Source: JAZNGX01 sp045576675
GTDB taxonomy: Bacteria > Bacillota > Clostridia > Monoglobales > Firm-18
Assembly: GCA_045576675.1 (NCBI GenBank)
Contig: JAZNGX010000045.1
Location: forward strand, 1 to 6,856
Direction of reading: 5' to 3'
DNA length: 6,856 nucleotides
Shown: positions 1 through 6,709 of the stretch, piece after piece
How positions within the stretch are numbered: position 1 is the stretch's first letter
Layout of the letters: each line of letters begins with the position of its first letter
Position numbers and translations under genes: made by a program
The notes under the pieces: model-generated
The model's database searches: none
The model's input: only the letters and a program-made list of their open reading frames with translations
What the model was told of the DNA's origin: nothing

Positions 1-12
1 AATGTGCAATTT

Positions 13-30
13 GAAAAGTTATAATATAAC
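13..30 (-). terminator. Weak AT-rich hairpin after the GH88 gene
   Basis: On the minus strand GTTAT-ATT-ATAAC (30-18) forms a 5-pair stem with a 3-base loop, followed by TTTTC (17-13), 21 bases after the GH88 stop. It has the shape of an intrinsic terminator but only one G-C pair, so it would be a poor one. The real operon end may lie left of the window. Confidence 0.2.
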
Positions 31-51
31 ATTATACAAAAAGTTATTATT

Positions 52-1653
52 TTACTTAATAAATTCAAATGAGCAAAGCTTTTGTAAAGCCTCTAAATAG
101 TATAAATCTCCATATATCAAAGGCTGCTCTCTATATACGGAATATGACTCACAGGCCTTTAACAAAAGTGCTTCATCACCATTATCTCCACCACAAAGAG
201 TTGTCAGGTTTTTTAGCAATGCAATTGCACTGTCAAGGTATTTTTGATTGCCCGTATATTTTGCTAAATCTATAAGTCCGCTTGCAGCTATTGCACAGGC
301 ACTTGAATCCGTAGGCACTTTAAGATCGGGTTGTTCAAAATCACAAGGCACTAATCCATCAGCTCTTAAATGTGATATAAAATAGTCTGCAATTCTCTCA
401 GACGCATTAAGATAATTTATATTACCTGTAGACCCGTATGATCTTGCAAAGCCGTATATGCCCCACGAGCTTCCCCTCGACCAATGTGAACCATTGGAGG
501 TGCCGTCATTATACCCCTGTCCCGGTGGAGTGCTGACGGTGTTTCCGTTTACCGTATCAAACATAACCTGATGCTGCGTACTGCCGTCCGCACGGATAAA
601 CGCTTTCATCGTTGAGTTTGCGTGCATACTTGCAGCATTTTTATAAGAATCATCGCCCGTAAGCTTTGACGCAGTATATAAAAGGTCTAAGTTCATCATA
701 GTATCAATAATAGCTATGTTTGGTTTTCCGTTCCATGCCACTATATATCCGGCATTTGAATTTAACCTCTGCTTTAACTTGTCCGCAGCAAGAATTACAT
801 TCTTATACGATGTATGATTTCCTGTATTTATATAGTTCTCATATCCCGAATACATCCACAAAAACCCTAAATCATGCTCAATATGCACTCCATTATTAAG
901 CCAATCAGCAAGCTTATCCTCAATTCTTTGAGCATATACCGAATAATGATGATCACCGGTTTTTTCATACATCATCCAAAGTATTCCTGGATAAAATCCG
1001 TCCGTCCATGCATTTGAATATTGAGCACCAACATCATCATATTTTCCGTTATTGGTTGAATAAATTATATTTCCGCGTACTCTTGCCACAGTTTTCGAAA
1101 ACTTTTTGTATGCATCATTCAGTGTAGCTTCAAGCCAAGCCTTATCACTATCTGATAATTGCGACGTAGTAACGTTTGCTTTCGGATATTTAAGTTCCCC
1201 TGACGGAGCACCATATATCTGAGAATATGGTACAAATGTCGCAGTACTTGTGCTTTCGTCCCAGTAAACATACACTCCTAACCCTTCTGCTATTGCTCTC
1301 AATGGTAAATACATACGTCCATCCACCGTTATAGCAGTAACATCACTTGTAACTTCTCGGTTGTTAATCCTTATAACATGGCTTCCTTCGGTTACTATGA
1401 GTTTATCTTTTTCATAAGATAGAGTGGCTGTAGACGAACCCTCACTCCAAGCTACATCCATATTTAAAAAATCTCCTAACGATCTTAACGGTATCATAAT
1501 TCTACCGTCAACTACAATGCACTCATTGGAAAACGGAGCTTCAATCCCATTAAATATAATATTAACTTCAGGATTCTTTTCTGCATATGCAATGCTATTA
1601 ATAAAAAATATGACTATAGTACTAATTAAACAACTCATCAAAAATATCTTCAT
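52..1653 (-). CDS. Secreted GH88 unsaturated glucuronyl hydrolase with N-terminal copper-amine-oxidase-N-like (stalk) domain
   Basis: The enzyme should hydrolyse the terminal 4,5-unsaturated uronic acid left on oligosaccharides by a polysaccharide lyase. Seen: residues 1-24 form a signal peptide (one Lys, hydrophobic core, likely cut after AYA). Residues about 28-142 are a copper amine oxidase N-terminal-like domain with two related halves, marked by VDGRIMIPLR (48-57) and VDGRMYLPLR (110-119). Residues about 170-530 are a GH88 alpha/alpha-barrel with HDLGF (260-264), IIDTMMN (315-321), QGYND (379-383), WSRGSSWGIYG (391-401) and a closing GDLYYLEAL. D261 and D317 match the two catalytic aspartates of the family (D88 and D149 in the Bacillus sp. 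GL1 enzyme). At 533 residues it is longer than plain GH88 (about 370-400) because of the added domain. The start has a modest AAAGG (1664-1668) 10 bases upstream. It is the last gene of the cluster. Export is notable because characterised GH88 enzymes of Gram-positives are mostly cytoplasmic. The family call is firm; the exact substrate is unknown. Confidence 0.92.
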   Translation of the reverse strand: MKIFLMSCLISTIVIFFINSIAYAEKNPEVNIIFNGIEAPFSNECIVVDGRIMIPLRSLGDFLNMDVAWSEGSSTATLSYEKDKLIVTEGSHVIRINNREVTSDVTAITVDGRMYLPLRAIAEGLGVYVYWDESTSTATFVPYSQIYGAPSGELKYPKANVTTSQLSDSDKAWLEATLNDAYKKFSKTVARVRGNIIYSTNNGKYDDVGAQYSNAWTDGFYPGILWMMYEKTGDHHYSVYAQRIEDKLADWLNNGVHIEHDLGFLWMYSGYENYINTGNHTSYKNVILAADKLKQRLNSNAGYIVAWNGKPNIAIIDTMMNLDLLYTASKLTGDDSYKNAASMHANSTMKAFIRADGSTQHQVMFDTVNGNTVSTPPGQGYNDGTSNGSHWSRGSSWGIYGFARSYGSTGNINYLNASERIADYFISHLRADGLVPCDFEQPDLKVPTDSSACAIAASGLIDLAKYTGNQKYLDSAIALLKNLTTLCGGDNGDEALLLKACESYSVYREQPLIYGDLYYLEALQKLCSFEFIK

Positions 1654-1710
1654 TGTATAACAACCTTTCGTATTATTTATCCAACCCCGCCTAAAACAGC
1701 GTGATTTCGG

Positions 1711-2472
1711 TTAATCAAACATCCACTTCAAAACATATTGGATATATTCGTCCCAAAATTCCCAACTATGTGTTCCGGCAGATTCCTTATACGTATAATC
1801 ATAGTTTAAGCTTTGAAACTTTTCCTTCAGTTTGCAATTATCTTCATACAGAAAATCTTCCGTTCCAACTGCCATATATATTCGTGGCTTCAGCGGATTG
1901 TCATTCTGTTTTTCAGCAAGTTTAAACAAGTTCTCGCTGTCTGGTATCTTCAAATCCTCTCCGAAAATCGGTTTTAATATCTGTCCAATACCTTGTGACC
2001 TTTTAACAATATCTGCTGCACTTGAAAGCCCTGCCGCCGCACAAAAACAATCGCAATTTTTCAGAGCGATTTTCAATGCACCATATCCGCCCATAGACAA
2101 ACCCGCAATATAATTGTCCTCGCGCTTATCAGATACATTAAAAAAATCTTGCATCAGCCTCGGAAGTTCTTTTGAAATGTATGTATAGTATTTTTCGCCA
2201 TATTTCATATCAGTATAGAAGCTTCTGCCTCCAAACGGCATAACAACACAAATACCATATTCCTGAGCATATCGTTCTATCGATGTTCTCCTTAACCATA
2301 TGCTGTGATCATCACTTAAACCGTGAAGAAGATAAAGACATTTATATTTTCCTTTACTCGCCTTATTTGACACTCCTATCTCTCCGCCAGTGTGTTTTTG
2401 AGGAATTACAACATTTACAGTTGTCTGGACGCCCAACGATTCACTAAACAAATGCATTTCGCAAAACGCCAT
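1711..2472 (-). CDS. Alpha/beta-hydrolase esterase (esterase D / tributyrin esterase type), probable carbohydrate deacylase
   Basis: Predicted cytoplasmic serine esterase of 253 residues; there is no signal peptide. Residues numbered from the ATG at 2472: oxyanion-side LLHG (48-51), nucleophile elbow GLSMGG (124-129) with Ser126, GTEDFLYED (203-211) whose D206 is the likely acid, and GTHSW (233-237) whose H235 is the likely base, so the triad is complete. Length and the N-terminus (MAFCEMHLFSESLG, then a TTVNVVIPQ strand) match the clostridial tributyrin-esterase / S-formylglutathione-hydrolase-like group. The frame extends three codons upstream to a GTG at 2481, but that GTG overlaps the GGAG ribosome site, which sits 8 bases from the ATG, so ATG is preferred. 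It begins 27 bases after the GH35 stop, so co-transcription is likely. In this setting it may remove acetyl or other acyl groups from imported oligosaccharides. That role is inferred; the family also includes general short-chain and feruloyl esterases. Confidence 0.88.
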   Translation of the reverse strand: MAFCEMHLFSESLGVQTTVNVVIPQKHTGGEIGVSNKASKGKYKCLYLLHGLSDDHSIWLRRTSIERYAQEYGICVVMPFGGRSFYTDMKYGEKYYTYISKELPRLMQDFFNVSDKREDNYIAGLSMGGYGALKIALKNCDCFCAAAGLSSAADIVKRSQGIGQILKPIFGEDLKIPDSENLFKLAEKQNDNPLKPRIYMAVGTEDFLYEDNCKLKEKFQSLNYDYTYKESAGTHSWEFWDEYIQYVLKWMFD

Positions 2473-2480
2473 ATCAATCA

Positions 2481-2484
2481 CTCC
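2481..2484 (-). promoter_or_regulatory. Ribosome binding site GGAG that sets the esterase start
   Basis: On the minus strand GGAG is followed by 8 bases (TGATTGAT) and then ATG at 2472. The upstream in-frame GTG at 2481 shares its first G with this site and has no SD of its own, so it cannot be the normal start. This shortens the longest frame by three residues. Confidence 0.7.
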
Positions 2485-2499
2485 AATTTAATCGTTTTA

Positions 2500-4239
2500 T
2501 TAACCCAAATCATGAACATCAGTAAATTCAATTTCAGGTTTTCCTTTTATTCCATCAGTCTCAAACAAAACTATCTCGTTTTTTCCTAATTTCAAAAGCG
2601 ATGCAGGGACATACAAGGTTTTTTGCGGTCCTATATCCCAGTATCTTCCTATATTAAAACCATTTACTAACACAAATCCTTTGGTAAAATTATCTGTTCT
2701 TAAAAATGTGTCCGCAGTTTTCTCAATATTGAAAAAGCCTCTGTAAAAGCCTGACGGCTCAAGTGAAACATTTTGTGAATATTTAACATTTTCAATATTA
2801 TCCATTTTAAGTGTATAAACTTCCCAATCAAAATGTATTTTACCATTTAAAAGGCATCTTCCAACTATTCCTTTTTTTCGCATCATCTTAGTACCAAAAT
2901 TTGCTCTGCCCATATTTTCACACAGAACCGTCAAAACATCACCATTTTTTGCCGAAATGTTTAGCTTTAATTCACTGTCATTAATATAAACAATTCCTGT
3001 CAAAGTTCTGTTAATATAAATCTGTGCACGGTCACCTATGCTTTCAAATGTTAAAGGAGCATCATTATAATCCCGGTTAAGTCTTGTACGATATGCAATG
3101 TATCCATATCCCTGACCATAACTCTCCATACATTGCGGAACATCAGAATGTACAGGTTTTGATAGATTCATAAAATTATCAAAAACTCCTGCAAATTCGT
3201 TAAGAGTTACCTTTCCATATGCCATCTTAGGTCTATTAGGCGGAACTTCCGGAAGCTCTGTTTTAATATATTTCCGAATTACTTCACGTACTGCGTAATA
3301 CTTTGGCGTAACATCACCACACTCAGTCAAAAGGGCATCGTAATCATAGCTTGTTACATCCGGTGCATACTTTTCATAATGATTTGCACCACTTGTAAAG
3401 CCGAAATTTGTACCGCCAATGAACATATACATATTAAGGCTGCCTTTTGCAAGCATATCATCAACAACCCTCGCATAATCGCTCGCAGACGTGGTATGAT
3501 GTTTTTCATCCCCCCATGCGTCAAACCAACCGTTCCACATTTCCATGCACATTTTTGGACTGTCGGGAAAAAGCTTGTCGTGTGCCTTAAAACTATCCTG
3601 CACCCGGCTTCCAAAATTAAGAGTGGGAATGCATCCCTCGATAAACCCGTCAAAAAGATTATCCTCTGATGTTCCATCAGAAGTAAACAAAGGAACATCT
3701 ATTCCATTCTTGCGATAGTAATCATAAAGATGTGACAGGTATTTTTTATCATCACCGTAATATCCGTATTCATTTTCACACTGCATCATTATAATTGGTC
3801 CCCCGTTACTTGACAGTAACGGTCTAATTTGCTCAAACAAGTGCTTTAAATAATTCTCAAAACACCTAATATAAGATGGATTCGAGCAACGTATTTCCAT
3901 ATTATGCTCGGCTTGAATCCACCACGGCAAGCCACCAAACTCCCACTCTGCACAAATATACGGACCCGGTCTGACTATAACCATCAATCCAGTCTGTTGC
4001 GCCTTTTTAATAAATTCAGATATATTGAGAATCCCCTCAAAATCAAACTTACCCGGTTGTTTTTCGTGCATATTCCACGCACAGTATGTTTCTACGCAGT
4101 TACAACCCAAGGCGCGTAGCTTTTCTAAAATATCAGTCCATGTATCCGGCATATTTCGAAAATAATGAACTGCACCGGAAATAATTTTGATGCTTTCACC
4201 ATTATAATAAAACTGATCCTTTTTAATTTCAAACCTCAC
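2500..4239 (-). CDS. GH35 beta-galactosidase, cytoplasmic, GTG start
   Basis: Retaining exo-beta-galactosidase of family GH35, 579 residues from the GTG at 4239, a normal size for bacterial members. Seen (numbered from that GTG): TIM-barrel start with SGAVHYFR (21-28) and WNMHE (55-59); VRPGPYICAEWEFGGLP (89-105); CENEYG (154-159), whose E157 is the expected acid/base; and MEMWNGWFDAWG (232-243), whose E233 is the expected nucleophile. GGTNFGFTSGAN (275-286) and SYDYDALLTECG (297-308) follow. The last third is beta-rich and ends with the typical KGFVLVNGFNIGRYWDIGPQ and KNEIVLFE segments. There is no signal peptide, so it acts on imported oligosaccharides. The frame could extend eight codons to an ATG at 4263, but that ATG lacks an SD while the GTG has AGGAG 7 bases away. 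It lies 76 bases after the lyase stop. The linkage it cleaves (beta-1,3, -1,4 or -1,6 galactose) cannot be read from sequence. Confidence 0.94.
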   Translation of the reverse strand: MRFEIKKDQFYYNGESIKIISGAVHYFRNMPDTWTDILEKLRALGCNCVETYCAWNMHEKQPGKFDFEGILNISEFIKKAQQTGLMVIVRPGPYICAEWEFGGLPWWIQAEHNMEIRCSNPSYIRCFENYLKHLFEQIRPLLSSNGGPIIMMQCENEYGYYGDDKKYLSHLYDYYRKNGIDVPLFTSDGTSEDNLFDGFIEGCIPTLNFGSRVQDSFKAHDKLFPDSPKMCMEMWNGWFDAWGDEKHHTTSASDYARVVDDMLAKGSLNMYMFIGGTNFGFTSGANHYEKYAPDVTSYDYDALLTECGDVTPKYYAVREVIRKYIKTELPEVPPNRPKMAYGKVTLNEFAGVFDNFMNLSKPVHSDVPQCMESYGQGYGYIAYRTRLNRDYNDAPLTFESIGDRAQIYINRTLTGIVYINDSELKLNISAKNGDVLTVLCENMGRANFGTKMMRKKGIVGRCLLNGKIHFDWEVYTLKMDNIENVKYSQNVSLEPSGFYRGFFNIEKTADTFLRTDNFTKGFVLVNGFNIGRYWDIGPQKTLYVPASLLKLGKNEIVLFETDGIKGKPEIEFTDVHDLG

Positions 4240-4246
4240 ATTAATT

Positions 4247-4251
4247 CTCCT
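4247..4251 (-). promoter_or_regulatory. Ribosome binding site AGGAG that sets the GTG start of the GH35 gene
   Basis: Minus-strand AGGAG is followed by 7 bases (AATTAAT) and then GTG at 4239. The site lies inside the frame that begins at the upstream ATG (4263), which itself is preceded only by AT-rich sequence with no SD. The GTG start also removes an implausible basic leader (MCRNRRIN) and places FEIKKD, a usual GH35 beginning, at the N-terminus. Confidence 0.8.
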
Positions 4252-4315
4252 ATTTCTACACATTATTATGTTATGGTTTTAATTCATTTAGTTGATGTGC
4301 CAGAAAACACCATAC

Positions 4316-6424
4316 TCACTGATAATTTTTAATATACGGATTGCATTTCGATGCAAGATTTGAACTGTCAAATATAAATACCCTGAATAATTTAATACCG
4401 CTAAGTCTACTTGCAAATGCACCAGTTGCTTTCGTCACTGTTCCTGCCGTTGTAGATGCAGGTGTTAGTTTGGAAACAGCTAAAAGTCTGTTATCGGTAC
4501 CATATGCTGCTGCAAAGATATTTACATTATCTGCACCGTTAATAACAGTTGCACTGATGGATGTGTTGTTTGTCAGTGATGCAGTTAAAATGCTTGGTCC
4601 TTTTGCAGGTCCTGCATACACGTTGTCAATATAGTTTGTTGTTGCGTCAGCACTTGAGTCAGTTGTAAACTTAATTCTTGTCATATTAACAGCAGAATTG
4701 ATTCTGAAATGCTGATTTGCTGCTTTTAACTCATTGTCAATATATAAGTCAACAGTTTTTGATGCTGTATTAACAATAAATCTTATATTATACCATCTGT
4801 CGTTCTGCATTGCCCCTGTTACTTCCAAATCTGATGTAGCACCGCCTGCTGTAGTAGGACGGCGAAGTATCAGCTTTCCGTTTTCAGCATACATAAGGCT
4901 TGCTATAACGGCATCTCCGTGTGCAGTGTCAAGAATATGAGCACCCGACATATATGACTTCGTTCCTGAGAATTTAATGTTAAAGCTAAGCTCTGCTGTG
5001 CCTGCTACCGGTAGCATATCAGCAACCAATTCAACACAACCGGTGCTGCCTGTAGTTGCCCACGCACCCTTCATAGTATCGCTAAGCTTTACAACCTGGT
5101 TGTTAGTATTTGCCGGGTCTTCACAAAGCTCTGCATTTATACCTGAAACACTGCCGTTTAATGCAAAACGCTGAACCTCCCAGTGCGGACTTAGCTTATC
5201 TGCCTCAAAGTTATCTGTTATTGATTCAGGTGTCGGCAACGGCTCTGTAATAAGGGTTGTTCCTCTGATAAGACTTGGGAATGACCAGCCAATATGGTGT
5301 GCCTCTCTGTCATTCCAACCACCCATTATAGGTCCGTATTCCTCAACAAGCTCAGCGTAAGCTGCACCTTCACTACCATAAATATCAGCCATTGCACAAT
5401 ACAGATTAGCAGGCCAGTTTGCCTGAGCTACATTACCATTTGACATTGTAGGTCTTACAAGATCGCCATCGGGGTATTTGCTTGCCTTAAATTCAGCGTC
5501 CCATAAGTCGGGATTTTTTACATAGGGTAAATAAAAGTCAAGAGCTTTCTTAAGCTTTACAGCATAAGTGCCTTTATCAAAATGGTTAACACCTGTAATA
5601 TTATATGCTACCTGTGCAGCCTGTGTAAGTGGGGCCAGTGAGAAATATGTGTACCACATACCCTGAACACCACGGTCAATTTCTGCCTGGAATTTACCTG
5701 TGCTGCCAATCTGGAAGTTTATACTTGACGGAAGTGTTGCGTTTGCCAAAGTATCAACAGAAGATGTATTACCAAGATAATTATCTGTTACCATTAATGA
5801 TAATATACCCCATGATGCCCAGTTGTTAGTCTTATCATTCCAGCCAATAAATATATTATTAACAGATGGTCTGTATCTGTCGGTCAGCCATGATTTAAAT
5901 GCTGTCTCATCGGCTTTTGTCCAACCTGGATAGTCAGTAAGAAACTCAGCTGCATAGACAAAGCCAACACCGCTGTATGCAGATACTAACGGTGTGTCAT
6001 CCCACCAATCAATATCGGTATTGTTTTTTGCCCAGCCGCTTATCAGTTCTCTTGCCTTTTCTGCATATTTATCTTCACCGGTCAATAGCCATGCAAGTCC
6101 GGCTCCATACGCAGCATAAGCATCATGTGTTAAAATTTTACTTGCTGATATATGCTCCTCAGGCTTGATGTAATAACCTGGAACATAGTATCTCTTAGGA
6201 GCATGACATGTACGAACCATACACCAGTCGTCAACACGTGACATAAACTGATTAAAAGCCGCTACTGTCTCCGGGTCATTTGCGGCCAATCTGTCTTTTG
6301 TCGCCTGAATCTGAGCCTTAGTATAAATGCCGTAGTTATCATCATCAGCAGCAAAAGAATTTGTTGACGGGAAAACAGTAATAATAAAAACCAACATTAG
6401 AATAATAATTAACATCTTATTCAT
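4316..6424 (-). CDS. Secreted multidomain polysaccharide lyase (alginate-lyase-like, PL5/PL38-type catalytic domain)
   Basis: Predicted extracellular lyase that cleaves a uronic-acid polymer by beta-elimination, first enzyme of the cluster, 702 residues. Seen: signal peptide 1-25 (cut near SFA/A). An alpha-helical toroid-like catalytic domain spans about 30-390, with ILTHDAYAAYGAGLAWLLTGEDKYAEKA-type helices (about 97-124), WWDDTPLVSAYSG (140-152), TNNWASWG (199-206), DRGVQGMWYTYFSL (250-263) and WNDREAHHIGW (370-380). The NNW motif sits where PL5 alginate lyases carry Asn-Asn-His. The R251 to Y258 spacing resembles the Arg/Tyr pair of that superfamily. A short TEPLPTPES linker (393-401) is followed by a concanavalin-like beta-sandwich (about 402-605; VELVADM, LSFNIKF, WYNIRFIV, VDLYIDN, TNYIDNVYAG), then an unassigned 90-residue C-terminal domain. 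AGGAGG lies 7 bases before the ATG. The partner GH88 supports a glucuronate- or mannuronate-type product. Glucuronan/alginate lyase of PL38 type is my best guess; exact family and substrate are unproven. Confidence 0.83.
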   Translation of the reverse strand: MNKMLIIILMLVFIITVFPSTNSFAADDDNYGIYTKAQIQATKDRLAANDPETVAAFNQFMSRVDDWCMVRTCHAPKRYYVPGYYIKPEEHISASKILTHDAYAAYGAGLAWLLTGEDKYAEKARELISGWAKNNTDIDWWDDTPLVSAYSGVGFVYAAEFLTDYPGWTKADETAFKSWLTDRYRPSVNNIFIGWNDKTNNWASWGILSLMVTDNYLGNTSSVDTLANATLPSSINFQIGSTGKFQAEIDRGVQGMWYTYFSLAPLTQAAQVAYNITGVNHFDKGTYAVKLKKALDFYLPYVKNPDLWDAEFKASKYPDGDLVRPTMSNGNVAQANWPANLYCAMADIYGSEGAAYAELVEEYGPIMGGWNDREAHHIGWSFPSLIRGTTLITEPLPTPESITDNFEADKLSPHWEVQRFALNGSVSGINAELCEDPANTNNQVVKLSDTMKGAWATTGSTGCVELVADMLPVAGTAELSFNIKFSGTKSYMSGAHILDTAHGDAVIASLMYAENGKLILRRPTTAGGATSDLEVTGAMQNDRWYNIRFIVNTASKTVDLYIDNELKAANQHFRINSAVNMTRIKFTTDSSADATTNYIDNVYAGPAKGPSILTASLTNNTSISATVINGADNVNIFAAAYGTDNRLLAVSKLTPASTTAGTVTKATGAFASRLSGIKLFRVFIFDSSNLASKCNPYIKNYQ

Positions 6425-6431
6425 AGAATTT

Positions 6432-6437
6432 CCTCCT
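6432..6437 (-). promoter_or_regulatory. Consensus ribosome binding site of the lyase gene
   Basis: A perfect minus-strand AGGAGG is separated by 7 bases (AAATTCT) from the ATG at 6424. It is the strongest SD in the window and fixes this ATG over the second Met at codon 4. It agrees with the lyase being the first and probably best-translated gene of the operon. Confidence 0.85.
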
Positions 6438-6474
6438 ATAGCTTGTTAATTATATAATAAATAATTAAAATAAG

Positions 6475-6500
6475 AATTAAAATGAATTATTCAATTAATT
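6475..6500. promoter_or_regulatory. Imperfect AT-rich dyad upstream of the lyase, possible operator
   Basis: The core TGAAT-T-ATTCA (6483-6493) is a perfect 11-base dyad. It is flanked by AATTAA (6475-6480) and TTAATT (6495-6500), which also pair, with one or two unpaired A residues between. It lies about 50-75 bases before the lyase start, where a repressor or activator of a sugar operon could bind. Local base composition makes such symmetry fairly likely by chance. Confidence 0.25.
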
Positions 6501-6527
6501 TTTACAATAATTCGCTCAATAACGCAT

Positions 6528-6556
6528 ATTTAAGTACAATATGTTGTGTTAGACAA
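6528..6556 (-). promoter_or_regulatory. Candidate promoter for the lyase-led operon
   Basis: Minus-strand TTGTCT (6556-6551), a 17-base spacer and TTAAAT (6533-6528) match the vegetative sigma consensus at 4/6 and 4/6. Transcription would start near 6521 and give a leader of about 95 bases that contains the dyad at 6475-6500. A competing -10 (TATAAT, 6454-6449) lies closer to the gene but has no good -35. The region is so AT-rich that chance matches are common, so this is only a candidate. Confidence 0.3.
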
Positions 6557-6650
6557 ACCATATCATATTAAACAAAAATATATTAATCGTTCGGAGCATT
6601 CCAGGTAACATACTGTGAAAGACGATGTAAATACTATAATATGTATTACT

Positions 6651-6679
6651 TTGTTAACGGCACAGAAAACACGTATAAT
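6651..6679 (+). promoter_or_regulatory. Rightward sigma-A-type promoter candidate
   Basis: TTGTTA (6651-6656), exactly 17 bases, then a perfect TATAAT (6674-6679). Start would be near 6686. It points away from the operon, towards the right edge, so it suggests a divergent gene or small RNA whose main part may lie outside the window. It is the best promoter match in the window by consensus and spacing. Confidence 0.45.
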
Positions 6680-6709
6680 ATATAAAGACAGTATCAGGCT
6701 TTATACACG

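Noticed and set aside
1618..1653. Lipoprotein-like LMSC near the GH88 N-terminus
   Set aside because: Cys is residue 8, with no room for a normal n-region and hydrophobic core before it; the hydrophobic stretch follows it and ends in an AYA signal-peptidase I site.
1681..1710. Imperfect hairpin between the esterase and GH88 genes
   Set aside because: Only short CGC/GCG and CC-AA/TTGG pairings with mismatches, and no T-run follows on the minus strand, so it is not a credible terminator.
1832..2113. 93-codon plus-strand frame opposite the esterase
   Set aside because: It is antisense to conserved esterase sequence including the GLSMGG motif and shows no feature of its own.
3354..3698. 114-codon minus-strand frame inside the GH35 gene, with a 96-codon plus-strand frame across much of the same stretch
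   Set aside because: Both lie wholly within a well-supported GH35 catalytic domain, have no SD or recognisable motif, and are shadows of that gene.
4240..4315. Possible terminator or internal promoter between the lyase and GH35 genes
   Set aside because: Only a GTG/CAC-type 3-4 pair stem without a T-run, and no -35/-10 pair with proper spacing, so I treat the gap as ordinary intra-operon spacing.
4341..4634. 97-codon plus-strand frame opposite the lyase C-terminus
   Set aside because: Its hydrophobic, Ala/Val-rich look comes from reading the antisense of the lyase's Thr/Ala/Asn-rich tail; the lyase frame is continuous there.
6605..6632. Catabolite-repression (cre) box resembling TGAAAGACG
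   Set aside because: The match to the TGNAANCG core needs an extra base and the second half does not fit.
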